Notes: generated from the sequence alone by a model not told the origin. Positions 33,695 to 43,806 are shown, numbered from the stretch's first letter. The stretch is 64,000 nucleotides of DNA from Modestobacter roseus (GCF_007994135.1 NZ_VLKF01000001.1:3038001-3102000), one strand, 5' to 3'. A program made the numbers and translations.

Positions 33695-33735
33695 CGCCCG
33701 TGGCCCAGGACCTGCGAGGTCCTGGGCCACGGGCG
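33695..33735 (+). terminator. korAB terminator
   Basis: A 19-bp perfect stem (CGCCCGTGGCCCAGGACCT / AGGTCCTGGGCCACGGGCG) with a 3-nt loop, followed by TTCAATGCTCTT. It lies only 31 nt before the P450 start, so the P450 needs its own promoter or readthrough. Confidence 0.9.
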
Positions 33736-33766
33736 TTCAATGCTCTTGAGCGGTCCGGGGCGGGGG

Positions 33767-35098
33767 GTGAGCGCGGTGGACGAACGCCTCGCCCGGCTGC
33801 GGGCGGACGCCGGGCTCGGCCTGCAGATCGGGGTGCTCCGCACCGGTGGGCTCGCCCTGGCGGTCGGCGGTGACCGGGTGGCCCGGTTGCTGCACCGGCC
33901 GTGGCGCCTGGACCCCTACCCCGTCTACCGGGACCTCCGCGCGGCACAGATCGCGCCGGGCGGCGGGCCGGTGCGCAGCCGGACCGGGATCACCGCCGTG
34001 GCCACCCACGCCAGCTGTGCCGCCGTGCTCCGGGACCGGCGGTTCGGCGTCCGGCTGGCCGACGGGCGACGCCGGATGGACGAGGGCGGGGCGGGCGGCG
34101 CCGCGGCCGCCGTCTTCGAGCCGGTGGACCTGTCGCTGCTGACCCTGGACCCACCCGACCACACCCGCCTCCGCCGGCTCGCGCAGCCGGCCTTCTCCCC
34201 GCACCGGCTCGTGGAGTACCGCGCGGTCGCCGAGGACGTCGCCGCCCGGCTGCTGGACGAGGCCCTGGCCCGGGACCGACGGGAGGGTCGGTTCGACCTG
34301 GTGCGCGACCTGGCATCCCCGCTCCCCATCACGGTGATCTCCGCCCTGCTGGCCGTGCCGGCGGTCGACCGCGAGCGCTTCGCCCGCTGGGGCCGCGTCC
34401 TGGGCAGCGCACTGGACGGCGTCCGGTCACCCGCCCACGCCCGGCAGCTGGCCGACAGCACCGCCGACCTGCGGGAGCTGTTCGGCGGACTGCTCGAGCT
34501 GCGCCGGCGGGAACCCGGCGACGACGTCGTGAGCGCCCTGGCCACCGCCGTGGACGACGGTGGGGCGACCGTCGACGAGGTGCTGGCGCTGGCCCAGCTG
34601 CTGCTGGTGGCCGGGTTCGAGACGACCACGAACCTGATCGGGAACGCGGTGCGGGCGCTGCTGGCCGAGCCGGGCCAGTGGCGCGCCCTCACCGGCGACC
34701 CGTCGCTGGCCGCGGCGGCCGTCGAGGAGACGCTCCGCTTCGACCCACCGGTGCAGCTGACCGCCCGCGTCGCCCACGAGGACACCGAGGTCGACGGCGT
34801 GCCGATCCGCCGCGACCACGGGGTGCTCGTGCTGCTCGGGGCCGCGGGGCGTGACCCGGCGGCCCACCGGGACCCCGACCGCTTCGACGTCCGTCGCGCC
34901 CGGACCAGCGCGCACCTGGCCTTCTCCAGCGGCGCGCACTACTGCCTCGGCGCCCCGCTGGCCCGGCTGGAGGCCGAGGTCGCGCTCCGGCTGCTCGCCG
35001 AGCGCGCGCCCCGGCTGCGGGTGGCGGGCCGGGCGGTGCCCCGGGTCGCCACGGTGCTGCGCGGGCCGCTGCGGTTCCCGGTCAGCGCCGGGGCGTGA
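33767..35098 (+). CDS. Cytochrome P450
   Basis: Soluble bacterial P450 monooxygenase of ~443 aa. The I-helix oxygen motif is VAGFETTTN, the K-helix ExxR is in EETLRFDPP, and the heme loop is FSSGAHYCLGAPLAR with Cys at about residue 393. I prefer GTG 33767 because ATG 33740 lies only 4 nt beyond the korAB terminator stem. No ferredoxin, reductase or biosynthetic cluster is adjacent, so the substrate is unknown. Its last 17 nt overlap the convergent sugar-dehydrogenase gene. Confidence 0.9.
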   Translation: MSAVDERLARLRADAGLGLQIGVLRTGGLALAVGGDRVARLLHRPWRLDPYPVYRDLRAAQIAPGGGPVRSRTGITAVATHASCAAVLRDRRFGVRLADGRRRMDEGGAGGAAAAVFEPVDLSLLTLDPPDHTRLRRLAQPAFSPHRLVEYRAVAEDVAARLLDEALARDRREGRFDLVRDLASPLPITVISALLAVPAVDRERFARWGRVLGSALDGVRSPAHARQLADSTADLRELFGGLLELRRREPGDDVVSALATAVDDGGATVDEVLALAQLLLVAGFETTTNLIGNAVRALLAEPGQWRALTGDPSLAAAAVEETLRFDPPVQLTARVAHEDTEVDGVPIRRDHGVLVLLGAAGRDPAAHRDPDRFDVRRARTSAHLAFSSGAHYCLGAPLARLEAEVALRLLAERAPRLRVAGRAVPRVATVLRGPLRFPVSAGA

Positions 35099-36263
35099 CC
35101 CGGAGCAGCTGGTCCTCCCCGCCGCCGTTGTCGGTGGTCAGGTACAGCGCCCCGTCCGTGCCCTGCGCCGGGGTGCGGATCCGGCCGTAGGAGTCCTCCA
35201 GCTCGGGCACGCGGAACTGCTCCAGCAGCTCGCCGTCCGGGCTCAGCCGCAGCCCGAGGACGCCGGTGTCCTTCTGCACGCCGACCATCAACAGCCCGTC
35301 GTAGCTGCCCCAGTCCTCGCCGCTGAGGAAGGTCGCTCCCGACGGGGCGATCGTCGGATCACCGGAGGACCACACCGCGGGCACGGCCCCCTCGGCGGTC
35401 ATCGGCACGCTCTCGTCGTAGCTGCCCGAGCCGACCGGGTCCCAGCCGTAGTCGGCCCCGGGCTGCAGCAGGTTCACCTCGTCGTCCCGGTCGGGACCGT
35501 GCTCGACGGAGTAGACCTGGTCGGAGTCCGGGCGCACGGCCAGGCCCTGCACGTTCCGGTGCCCGTAGGTCCAGATCCGGTCCGCGGCGTCGGCGTCGCC
35601 GGTGAACGGGTTGTCCGGGAGCGCCTCCCCGGTGTCCGGGTCGATCCGGAGGACCTTGCCGGCCAGCGACCCGAGGTCCTGCGGGTTGGTGCCGACCGCG
35701 TTGTCCCCCGTCCCGACGTACAGCGCGCCGTCGGGGCCGAACTCGACCCGGCACCCGCCGTGCCGGCCGCTGGCCTCGTTGACCGGGATGCCGCCGAGCA
35801 GCGGGTCGGCGACCCGGGTCGCCGACGTCCAGTCCGCGGACACGGTCCAGGCGATCACCTGGATCTCCGCACTCCCGCCCTCCTGCACGCCCTGGCAGGT
35901 GTAGAGGCGGCGGTCCTCGGCGAACTCCGGGTCCAGGGTGAGCCCCATCAGGCCGGTCTCGCCGTCGGCGAACAGGTCGTCGAAGTCGGCGTCCACCGGC
36001 TGCACGGTGCCGTCGGGGAGGACGGCGGTCAGGCCACCCGCGCGCTCGTCGAGCAGCAGCGTGCCGTCGGGCGCCTGGTCGACGTCCCAGGGGTGGTCCA
36101 GCCCGTCGGCGACGACCTCCACGTCGAGCTCCGGGGCACCGGACGGCGTGGTGGTCGGGGCGGCCGCGGCCGGGTCGGCTCCCCCGTCGTCCGGCGCAGC
36201 GCCGCAGGCAGCCAGCAGCAGCAGACCGGCGAGGGCGGTCGAGGTCCGGAGACGACGGGTCAC
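35082..36263 (-). CDS. PQQ-type soluble sugar/glucose dehydrogenase, lipoprotein
   Basis: Predicted secreted six-bladed beta-propeller of the glucose/sorbosone dehydrogenase family, 393 aa. The N-terminus is a lipoprotein signal with lipobox LLLLAAC, Cys near residue 20, then an Asp/Ala/Thr linker. Family motifs are GLDHPWDVDQAPDGTLLL, GRHGGCRVEFGPDGALYVG, TYGHRNVQGLAVRP and VEHGPDRDDEVN. It would oxidise a sugar at the cell surface with a PQQ-like cofactor; the substrate is unknown and PQQ synthesis genes are not here. It converges with and overlaps the P450 end. Confidence 0.88.
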   Translation of the reverse strand: MTRRLRTSTALAGLLLLAACGAAPDDGGADPAAAAPTTTPSGAPELDVEVVADGLDHPWDVDQAPDGTLLLDERAGGLTAVLPDGTVQPVDADFDDLFADGETGLMGLTLDPEFAEDRRLYTCQGVQEGGSAEIQVIAWTVSADWTSATRVADPLLGGIPVNEASGRHGGCRVEFGPDGALYVGTGDNAVGTNPQDLGSLAGKVLRIDPDTGEALPDNPFTGDADAADRIWTYGHRNVQGLAVRPDSDQVYSVEHGPDRDDEVNLLQPGADYGWDPVGSGSYDESVPMTAEGAVPAVWSSGDPTIAPSGATFLSGEDWGSYDGLLMVGVQKDTGVLGLRLSPDGELLEQFRVPELEDSYGRIRTPAQGTDGALYLTTDNGGGEDQLLRVTPRR

Positions 36264-36300
36264 CGCCCCAGCATCCCCGGCTCGGACCGGTCGTGCACGA

Positions 36301-37377
36301 TCAGCTGGTGCGGGTCACCACGTAGGTGCACAGGGCGGACAAGGCCTCGCGCACCGGCCCGTCGGGCACGGCGGCCAGCCGGGCGCGGGCCCGGTCGGCG
36401 TACCCCTCGGTGACGGCGGTGGCGCGGGCCAGCGAGGCCGAGCCGCGCAGCAGGTCCAGCGCCTCGGCGTGCGCGGTGTCGTCGACCACCGGGCCGGAGA
36501 CCAGCTCGCGCAGCCGGGCCTCCGCGGGGTCGTCACCGGCGAGGGCGAACAGCACCGGCAGGGTCGCGACGCCCTCGCGCAGGTCGGTGCCGGGCGACTT
36601 CCCCGAGGCGCCGTCGGTGCTGACGATGTCGAGCAGGTCGTCGGACAGCTGGAAGGCGACGCCGACCTCCTCGCCGAACGCGGTGAGCGCGGTGACCAGC
36701 TCGGCGTCGGCTCCGGCGAAGGAGGCGCCGAATCGCGCGGAGGTGGCCACCAGCGACCCGGTCTTGTCGGCCAGGACCGCCAGGTAGTGGGCGACCGGGT
36801 CCTCCCCCGGCTGGGCGCCGACGGTCTCCCGCAGCTGACCGGTGACCAGGCGCTCGAAGGTCTGGGCCTGCACCCGGACGGCCTCCGGGCCGAGGTCGGC
36901 GAGCAGGTCGGATGCCCGGGCGAAGAGGAAGTCGCCGGTCAGGATGGCGACGCTGTTGCCCCAGCGGCTGTTGGCGCTGGGCGCCCCGCGGCGCACGGAC
37001 GCCTCGTCCATCACGTCGTCGTGGTAGAGCGTGGCCAGGTGGGTCAGCTCGCAGACGACGGCGGCCTCGACCACGCCCACGGCGTCCGGGTCGCCGAGCT
37101 GGGCGGCCAGCAGCGCGAGCATCGGCCGGAACCGCTTGCCCCCGGCGGCCATCAGGTGGCCGGCGGCCTCGTTGACGAAGGCGTTCTCGCTGGAGACCGC
37201 GGTGGTCAGCGCGTCCTCCACCCGCCCCAGTCCGGCGGCCAGCGCGGCGCCCAGCTCACCCTCGGGCAGCCACGGGCCGATCGTCGAGGCGGGGCTGGAG
37301 GGCCGGTGCCAGGCGGTGTCCCGCTGGGTGTCGCGCCCCCCGCCCCACGGGCTGGTGGTACCGGCTCCGGTCATCAA
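36301..37377 (-). CDS. Polyprenyl diphosphate synthase (menaquinone side chain)
   Basis: Trans-prenyl chain elongation enzyme of 358 aa (or 357 from the second Met). The first Asp-rich motif is LYHDDVMDEASVRRG, the second is FQLSDDLLDIVSTDG, with GGKRFRPML at the substrate pocket. It is encoded 79 nt downstream of nuoN in the same direction, the usual actinobacterial position. It most likely makes the isoprenoid tail that MenA attaches in this window. Chain length cannot be read from sequence alone. Confidence 0.9.
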   Translation of the reverse strand: MMTGAGTTSPWGGGRDTQRDTAWHRPSSPASTIGPWLPEGELGAALAAGLGRVEDALTTAVSSENAFVNEAAGHLMAAGGKRFRPMLALLAAQLGDPDAVGVVEAAVVCELTHLATLYHDDVMDEASVRRGAPSANSRWGNSVAILTGDFLFARASDLLADLGPEAVRVQAQTFERLVTGQLRETVGAQPGEDPVAHYLAVLADKTGSLVATSARFGASFAGADAELVTALTAFGEEVGVAFQLSDDLLDIVSTDGASGKSPGTDLREGVATLPVLFALAGDDPAEARLRELVSGPVVDDTAHAEALDLLRGSASLARATAVTEGYADRARARLAAVPDGPVREALSALCTYVVTRTS

Positions 37378-37456
37378 CAGCCGAAGATAGCTGCCGCCGG
37401 ACGGGCGCGGCGCACCGGGCGGTGCAGCAGGGGTTGCACCGGCTCGGGTCGCCCGG

Positions 37457-39007
37457 TCAGCCGACCAGCACGGCGGCCGACTCCGCGAGCTCCAGCACGG
37501 CTCCGGGAAGCACGCCGAGCACCAGCGTGGCGGCCGCGGTGAGGCCCAGGACGACGGTGGTCGGCAGCCCAGGCACCCCCACGGTCGGCCCGTCCGGTGC
37601 CGGGTCGGAGAAGTACATCAGCACCACGACGCGCAGGTAGAAGAAGGCGGCGACGGCGCTGGTGAGCAGCGCGACCAGGACCAGCGGCCACGCGCCGTCC
37701 CCGATGGCGGCCCGGAAGACCGCGAACTTGCCGGTGAACCCGCTGGTGAGCGGGATGCCGGCGAGCGCCAGCAGGAAGAAGGTCATCAGCGCGGCCACCA
37801 CCGGGGAGCGCTGGGCCAGCCCGGCCCACTGGGCGAGGTGGGTGGCCTCGCCGTCGCCGTCCCGGACCAGGGTCAGCAGCGCGAAGGCGCCGAGGGTCAT
37901 CAGCCCGTAGGTGAGCAGGTAGAACATCGTCGCGGACAGGCCGGAGCCCTCGCCGGCGCCCAGGCCGATGACGCCGGTGAGCAGGAACCCGGCGTGCGCC
38001 ACCGAGGAGTAGGCGAGCATCCGCTTGAGGTCGGTCTGGGTGAGGCCCAGCACGGCACCGATGACCATCGAGGCGATCGCCAGGCCGTAGACCAGCGGCC
38101 GCCAGGCCCAGACCTCGGTGCCGAAGGCGACGTAGAGCACCCGCAGCACCGCGCCGAACGCGGCGACCTTGGTGGCCGCGGCCATGAAGGCGGTCACCGC
38201 GGTGGGGGCGCCCTGGTACACGTCCGGCGTCCAGGTGTGGAACGGGGCGACGCTGGCCTTGAACATCAGCCCGACGATCAGCAGCCCGAGGCCCAGCACG
38301 AGCAGCGTGCCGGCGCCCTGCACGGCGACGGCGTCCCGGATGCCGGCCAGCCGCACGGTGCCGGTGGCGCCGTAGACCAGCGCGAGCCCGTAGAGGAGGA
38401 AGGCGGAGGCGAAGGCGCCGAGCAGGAAGTACTTGACCGCCGCCTCCTGGGACAGCAGCCGCCGTCGGCGGGCCAGCCCGGCCATCAGGTAGAGCGGCAG
38501 GCTGAGCACCTCGAGCGCCACGAACAGCAGCAGGAGGTCGTTGGCGGCGGTGAACAGCATCATCCCGCCGACGGCGAAGGAGGCCAGCGGGTAGACCTCG
38601 GTCTGCACCCGCTCGTCGGTGGCCAGCTGCCGGTCCCGCACGCTGCCGGCGGGCACCGCGGCCGCGGCGACGAACGCCGACCGGGCCGGGTCCAGCGCCC
38701 GCTCGGCGAACAGCAGCACCGAGAGCGCCCCCAGGACGGCGATCGTGCCCTGCAGGAACAGCGCGGCGCCGTCGACGGCCAGCGCACCGACGGCGGTGGT
38801 GGTCGCCTCGCGGCCGTCCAGCGCCAGCAGCACGACGGCGACGAGCGCCCCCAGCATCCCGGCCAGCGCGAGTGCCACCTGCACCGGCTGCCGCACCCGG
38901 CGGGGCACGAACGCCTCCACCAGCACGCCCAGGCAGGCCGCGCCGAGGGTGAACAGCAGCGGCGCGAGCGCCCCGTAGGACAGGTCCGGTGCCGCGAGCT
39001 CGCCCAT
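37457..39007 (-). CDS. nuoN: NADH-quinone oxidoreductase subunit N
   Basis: Proton-pumping antiporter-like membrane subunit of Complex I, 516 aa, about 14 membrane helices. The start ATG overlaps the nuoM stop by 1 nt (TGATG). Characteristic sequences are EVLSLPLYLMAGL, AAVKYFLLGAFASAFLLYG, HTWTPDVYQGAPT, and QTDLKRMLAYSSVAHAGFLL with the broken-helix lysine region. It is the last gene of the 14-gene nuo operon. Confidence 0.95.
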   Translation of the reverse strand: MGELAAPDLSYGALAPLLFTLGAACLGVLVEAFVPRRVRQPVQVALALAGMLGALVAVVLLALDGREATTTAVGALAVDGAALFLQGTIAVLGALSVLLFAERALDPARSAFVAAAAVPAGSVRDRQLATDERVQTEVYPLASFAVGGMMLFTAANDLLLLFVALEVLSLPLYLMAGLARRRRLLSQEAAVKYFLLGAFASAFLLYGLALVYGATGTVRLAGIRDAVAVQGAGTLLVLGLGLLIVGLMFKASVAPFHTWTPDVYQGAPTAVTAFMAAATKVAAFGAVLRVLYVAFGTEVWAWRPLVYGLAIASMVIGAVLGLTQTDLKRMLAYSSVAHAGFLLTGVIGLGAGEGSGLSATMFYLLTYGLMTLGAFALLTLVRDGDGEATHLAQWAGLAQRSPVVAALMTFFLLALAGIPLTSGFTGKFAVFRAAIGDGAWPLVLVALLTSAVAAFFYLRVVVLMYFSDPAPDGPTVGVPGLPTTVVLGLTAAATLVLGVLPGAVLELAESAAVLVG

Positions 39008-40638
39008 CACTCCCCCTCGACGGCCGGCACGATGCCGTCCGGGTCGCCACCGACGTCGGCCACAGTCGCCTGCACCGCGGGCTCCACCAGGTCGATCAGC
39101 GGCTGCGGGGCGAACCCGAGCACCAGGACCAGCGCCACCAGCGGGGCGACGACGGCCAGCTCGCGCCGGCTCAGGTCGGCCACCCGCATCGTCCGGGGGC
39201 GTGCCGGGGCGGCGAGCACCGCGGTGGCTCCGCCGCCGTCGGGCACCGGCGGGGCGGCACCCTGGTTCGTGACGTCGTCGGGGTCGTCGACCAGCAGCAC
39301 GCCGCGCGGCGGGCCGTGCATGGTGCGTTGGTAGACCAGCAGCACGTACAGCGCGGCGAAGACGATCCCGACGGTGGCCAGCACCGTGAACACCGGCCGC
39401 ACCGGGAACGAGCCGATGAGCACCAGGAACTCGCTGACGAAGCTGTTGGTGCCCGGCAGCGCCAGCGACGCGAGCCCGGCGATCAGGAAGGCGCCGGCCA
39501 GCATCGGCGCCTTGCCCGCGACGCCGCCGTAGTCGGCGATCCGCCGGGAGCCGCCGCGGGTGATGAGCATGCCGACGACCAGGAACAGCAACCCGGTCGC
39601 GATCCCGTGGTTGACCATGTAGAGCACCGCGCCGGTGACCGCCTCGGTGGTGAAGGCGAAGATGCCCAGCGCGATGAAGCCGAAGTGGGCGATCGAGGTG
39701 TAGGACACCAGCCGCTTCAGGTCGGTCTGCCCCATCGCCACCAGCGCCGCGTAGAGGATGCCGACGACGGCGAGCACCAGCACCACCGGCGCCAGGTCGC
39801 GGGAGGCGTCGGGGAACAGCGGCAGGCAGTAGCGCAGGAAGCCGAACGTGCCGACCTTGTCCAGCACGCCGACCAGCAGCACGGCCCCACCGATCGGCGC
39901 CTCGGCACCGGAGTCGGGCAGCCAGGTGTGGAACGGCACCAGCGGGGCCTTGATGGCGAAGGCGACGAAGAACCCGGCGAACAGCAGCTTCTGCACGCCC
40001 GGGTCGATCTCCAGCTGGCGCAGCGCGTCGAAGGCGAAGGTGCCCTCGCCGAGCTGGGAGTTGCTCACCACGTAGAGGCCGATGACGGCGGCGAGCATCA
40101 CCAGCCCGCCGAGGAGGCTGTAGAGGAAGAACTTCACCGCCGCGTACTGCCGGTTGGGCCCGCCGAAGCCCCCGATGAGGAAGTACATCGGGATGAGCAT
40201 CGCCTCGAAGAACACGTAGAACAGGAAGACGTCGGTGGCCGCGAAGACCCCGACCAGGGTGGCCTCCAGCACCAGCAGCCAGGCCCAGAAGCTGCGCATC
40301 GACCGCCGTCCGGGGGCGACGTCGCGCCACGACGCGAGCACCACGACCGGCACCAGCACCCCGGTCAGCAGGAGCATCGCCAGCGCGATCCCGTCGACGC
40401 CGAGGGCGAACTCGACGCCGAAGTCGGGGATCCAGGCGACCGAGGTGGTCAGCTGGAAGCGGGGTCCGGCGGTGTCGAAGGCGGCGGTGGCCAGCCCGGC
40501 GAGCACCAGGACCAGCAGGCTGGTGCCCAGCGCGATCACCCGGGCGAGGTCGGCGCGCGCGGCGGGCAGCGCGGCGACGACGCCGCCACCCAGCGCCGGG
40601 ACGACGATCATCGCCAGCAGGTACGGGAACTCGCTCAT
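39007..40638 (-). CDS. nuoM: NADH-quinone oxidoreductase subunit M
   Basis: Antiporter-like membrane subunit, 543 aa, about 14 helices. Recognised by FYVFFEAMLIPMYFLIGGFG (with the conserved helix-5 Glu), AIKAPLVPFHTWLPDSGAEA and QTDLKRLVSYTSIAHFGFI. It is coupled to nuoN by a 1-nt overlap and lies 64 nt after nuoL, the only sizeable gap in the distal half of the operon. Confidence 0.96.
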   Translation of the reverse strand: MSEFPYLLAMIVVPALGGGVVAALPAARADLARVIALGTSLLVLVLAGLATAAFDTAGPRFQLTTSVAWIPDFGVEFALGVDGIALAMLLLTGVLVPVVVLASWRDVAPGRRSMRSFWAWLLVLEATLVGVFAATDVFLFYVFFEAMLIPMYFLIGGFGGPNRQYAAVKFFLYSLLGGLVMLAAVIGLYVVSNSQLGEGTFAFDALRQLEIDPGVQKLLFAGFFVAFAIKAPLVPFHTWLPDSGAEAPIGGAVLLVGVLDKVGTFGFLRYCLPLFPDASRDLAPVVLVLAVVGILYAALVAMGQTDLKRLVSYTSIAHFGFIALGIFAFTTEAVTGAVLYMVNHGIATGLLFLVVGMLITRGGSRRIADYGGVAGKAPMLAGAFLIAGLASLALPGTNSFVSEFLVLIGSFPVRPVFTVLATVGIVFAALYVLLVYQRTMHGPPRGVLLVDDPDDVTNQGAAPPVPDGGGATAVLAAPARPRTMRVADLSRRELAVVAPLVALVLVLGFAPQPLIDLVEPAVQATVADVGGDPDGIVPAVEGE

Positions 40639-40702
40639 CGGTCGCCCTCCAGGCCCGGTCCGGCGCTGCCGCCCTCGTCACCGCGCACGCCGTCCTCAGC
40701 GC

Positions 40703-42622
40703 TCACGCCGTCGTCACCGCCACCAGCGCGCCGGCGATCACGACCGCGCCGCCGAGCACCCCCAGCGCGTAGCTGCGCACGAAGCCGGTCTGCACCCGGC
40801 CGAGCCGGGACGACGAGCCGCCGAGTGCGGCGGCGGTGCCGTTGACCAGTCCGTCGACCCCGCGGTTGTCGAGGAAGACCAGCGCCCGGGTGAGCCAGAC
40901 GCCCGGGCGCATGAGCAGCGTCTCGTTGACCGTGTCGGCGTAGAGCGCGCGCCGGGCGGCGGTGACCACCGGCGACACCCGGGCCGGGGCGGTGGTGGGC
41001 ACCTCGCGGCGGCCGACGAGCAGCCACGCGGCCAGCACGCCCACCGCCATCACCGCGGTGACGACCAGCCCGACCACCGCCGGGGCGACGACGTGCGCGG
41101 CTTCCGCCGGCTCCCCGAACACCGGGGCGAGCCAGTCGGCCAGCGGGAAGACCGACACCAGCAGGAACCCGGCGGCGACCGAGCCGACGGCCAGCAGCAC
41201 CATCGGCGCGGTCATGGTGGCCGGCGCCTCGTGCGGGTGCACCCCCGGGTCCCAGCGGGATCGGCCGAAGAAGGTCATCAGCACCAGCCGGGTCATGTAG
41301 AACGCGGTGAGCCCGGCGCCGAGGACGGCGACCCCGCCCAGCAGCCAGCCCGCCCAGTCGCCACGGTCCAGCGCGGCCTCGATGATCGCGTCCTTGGTCC
41401 AGTAGCCGGACAAGAACGGGAAGCCGATCAGCGCCAGGTAGCCCAGGCCGAAGGTGACGAACGTGACCGGCATCCGCCGGGCCAGCCCGCCGAAGCGGCG
41501 CATGTCGGTGCGGTCGCCCATCGCGTGCATCACCGAGCCGGCGCCGAGGAACAGCCCGGCCTTGAAGAAGCCGTGGGTGAGCAGGTGCGCGATGCCGGCG
41601 GCGTAGCCGGCCGGGCCCAGCCCCACAGCCAGGAACATGTAGCCGATCTGGCTGACCGTGGAGTACGCCAGCACCTTCTTGATGTCGTCCTGGGCGCAGC
41701 CGACGACCGCGCCGATCAGCAGGGTGACCGCGCCGACGACCAGCACCACGGTGCGGGCGGTGGGGGTGGCGTCGTAGATCGGCGCGCTGCGGGCGATCAG
41801 GTAGACCCCGGCGGTGACCATGGTGGCCGCGTGGATGAGCGCCGAGACCGGCGTCGGGCCCTCCATGGCGTCGGGCAGCCAGGCCTGCAGCGGGAACTGG
41901 CCGGACTTGCCGCACGCGCCGAGCAGCAGGAGCAGCCCCAGCGCGGTGACCACCCCGCCGGCCAGCGCGCCGACCGAGCCGAGCACCCCGGCGTAGGACG
42001 TGGTGCCCAGCTGGGCGAACATCAGGAAGACCGCCAACGCCAGGCCGACGTCGCCGACCCGGTTCATGATGAACGCCTTCTTCGCCGCCGTGGCCGCGGC
42101 CGGGCGGGTGTACCAGAAGGCGATGAGCAGGTAGGACGCCAGGCCGACGCCCTCCCAGCCGACGTAGAGGGCGACGTAGCTGTTGCCCAGCACCAGCAGC
42201 AGCATCGCGGCGACGAAGAGGTTGAGGTAGGCGAAGAACCGCCGGCGGCCGGGGTCGTGCGCCATGTAGCCGATCGAGTAGACGTGGATCAGCGCGCCCA
42301 CCCCGGTGATGAGCAGCGCGAAGACCGCCGACAGCGGGTCGAGCAGCAGCCCGGCGGTGACGTCGAGCGAGCCGGTGTCGATGAACGTGTACAGGTCGAC
42401 GCTGGCGGCGTGCCCGGGCCGGTCGGTGAGCTGCAGGGTGCAGGCGACGGCGAGCAGGAACGCGGCGACGACGGTCGCCGTGCCCAGCAGGTGGCCCCAG
42501 CGGTCGGTGCGCCGGCCACCGAGCAGCAGCACCGCCGCGCCGGCCAGCGGCAGCGCGATCAGCAGCCAGGCGACCGACAGCAGCCCGTCGACAGGGAGGG
42601 ACACCGGCACGACCTCGTTCAC
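40703..42622 (-). CDS. nuoL: NADH-quinone oxidoreductase subunit L
   Basis: Largest antiporter-like subunit, 639 aa, about 16 helices including the long C-terminal lateral helix. Markers are VGWEGVGLASYLLIAFWYTR, KAFIMNRVGDVGLALAV, PLQAWLPDAMEGPTPVSALI, and DDIKKVLAYSTVSQIGYMFL. It starts 18 nt after nuoK. Confidence 0.96.
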   Translation of the reverse strand: MNEVVPVSLPVDGLLSVAWLLIALPLAGAAVLLLGGRRTDRWGHLLGTATVVAAFLLAVACTLQLTDRPGHAASVDLYTFIDTGSLDVTAGLLLDPLSAVFALLITGVGALIHVYSIGYMAHDPGRRRFFAYLNLFVAAMLLLVLGNSYVALYVGWEGVGLASYLLIAFWYTRPAAATAAKKAFIMNRVGDVGLALAVFLMFAQLGTTSYAGVLGSVGALAGGVVTALGLLLLLGACGKSGQFPLQAWLPDAMEGPTPVSALIHAATMVTAGVYLIARSAPIYDATPTARTVVLVVGAVTLLIGAVVGCAQDDIKKVLAYSTVSQIGYMFLAVGLGPAGYAAGIAHLLTHGFFKAGLFLGAGSVMHAMGDRTDMRRFGGLARRMPVTFVTFGLGYLALIGFPFLSGYWTKDAIIEAALDRGDWAGWLLGGVAVLGAGLTAFYMTRLVLMTFFGRSRWDPGVHPHEAPATMTAPMVLLAVGSVAAGFLLVSVFPLADWLAPVFGEPAEAAHVVAPAVVGLVVTAVMAVGVLAAWLLVGRREVPTTAPARVSPVVTAARRALYADTVNETLLMRPGVWLTRALVFLDNRGVDGLVNGTAAALGGSSSRLGRVQTGFVRSYALGVLGGAVVIAGALVAVTTA

Positions 42623-42640
42623 CCTCGCACCCCGTTCGGG

Positions 42641-42940
42641 TCAGTACTTCAGGAGGTTGGCGTCGTCGACCGACGCCGAACGGCGGGTCCGGTAGATCGA
42701 CATGATGATGGCCAGCCCGACGACGACCTCGGCCGCGGCGACGACCATCACGAACAGGGCGATGACCTGACCCTCGACCGTGCCGCTGGCCCGGGCGAAG
42801 GTGATCAGGGTGAGGTTCACCGAGTTGAGCATCAGCTCGATGCACATGAAGACGACGATGGCGTTGCGGCGCACCAGCACGCCGACCGCGCCGATGGTGA
42901 ACAGGACCGCCGCGAGCACCAGGTAGTTGGTGAGGGTCAT
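42641..42940 (-). CDS. nuoK: NADH-quinone oxidoreductase subunit K
   Basis: Small three-helix membrane subunit, 99 aa, with the two conserved membrane Glu residues in [12 protein letters not shown] and [11 protein letters not shown]. Its start overlaps the nuoJ stop by 4 nt (ATGA). Confidence 0.96.
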   Translation of the reverse strand: MTLTNYLVLAAVLFTIGAVGVLVRRNAIVVFMCIELMLNSVNLTLITFARASGTVEGQVIALFVMVVAAAEVVVGLAIIMSIYRTRRSASVDDANLLKY

Positions 42941-43806
42941 CGCCGGTCCTCTCCCAGCGTGCCCAGCGCGGCGTCGGTGCCGCCGGCGTGCGGCAGCCCC
43001 TCCCGCTCGATCCCGGTGCTGCCGGCCGGGGGCAGCGGGTCGACCGGCTGCGGGTCGACCCCGGTCAGCAGGGTGTCCGGGGCCGGGCGGCCGTCGGGCA
43101 GCCGGCCCGGCGCCGCGACGGAGTTGGCCCGGGCGTAGACCCCGGGGCCGGGGAGGGTCTGCGGCCGGTCGGTGAGGAACCGGGCGCGGGAGAGCTCCTT
43201 CTGGGTGCGCCGGGTGCCGGGCTCCTTCTCGGCGTGGGTGAGCAGCAGCGCGCCGACCGCGGCGACGATGAGCAGCGCCCCGGTGACCTCGAAGGCCAGC
43301 ACGTAGCGGCCGTAGAGCACGCCGGCGATCGCCTCGACGTTGCCGGCCGCCGGCCCGCCCTCGGTGCCCTGCACGGCGGTGAGGCCGGCGACCGGGAGGT
43401 CCTGGGTGGCGCGGGCGATGCCGGCGCCGACCAGCGCGGCGAACCCGGCACCCAGCACCAGCGCCGCCACCCGCTGCCCGCGGAGGGTCTCGACCACCGA
43501 GTCCGAGGAGTCCCGGCCGACGAGCATCAGCACGAACAGGAACAGGATCATGATCGCGCCGGTGTAGACGATGATCTGCACCGCGCCGAGGAACGGCGCC
43601 TCCTGGACGACGTAGAAGACGCCGAGCACCAGCATGGTGGTGACCAGCCAGAGCGCGGAGTGCACCGCGTTGCGGGACAGCACCATGCCCAGCGCCCCGG
43701 CCAGCGCGATCGGCGCGAGCAGCCAGAACACGACCGTCTCGGCGGTGCCCAGCTCGACGGCGGTGTCGGCGGCGGCCGCGACGACGGTGGGGGGGAGCAC
43801 GCTCAT
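42937..43806 (-). CDS. nuoJ: NADH-quinone oxidoreductase subunit J
   Basis: Membrane subunit with five helices, 289 aa from ATG 43806, which overlaps the nuoI stop. The core (~180 aa) contains [20 protein letters not shown] with the conserved helix-3 pi-bulge region. The remaining ~100 C-terminal residues are a soluble Pro/Gly/Thr-rich tail ([20 protein letters not shown]), which E. coli NuoJ (~180 aa) lacks but actinobacterial forms often have. Confidence 0.94.
   Translation of the reverse strand: MSVLPPTVVAAAADTAVELGTAETVVFWLLAPIALAGALGMVLSRNAVHSALWLVTTMLVLGVFYVVQEAPFLGAVQIIVYTGAIMILFLFVLMLVGRDSSDSVVETLRGQRVAALVLGAGFAALVGAGIARATQDLPVAGLTAVQGTEGGPAAGNVEAIAGVLYGRYVLAFEVTGALLIVAAVGALLLTHAEKEPGTRRTQKELSRARFLTDRPQTLPGPGVYARANSVAAPGRLPDGRPAPDTLLTGVDPQPVDPLPPAGSTGIEREGLPHAGGTDAALGTLGEDRR

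Noticed and set aside
33740..33766. ATG 33740 as the P450 start
   Set aside because: It lies 4 nt after the korAB terminator stem with no ribosome site; GTG 33767 is more plausible, though not proven.
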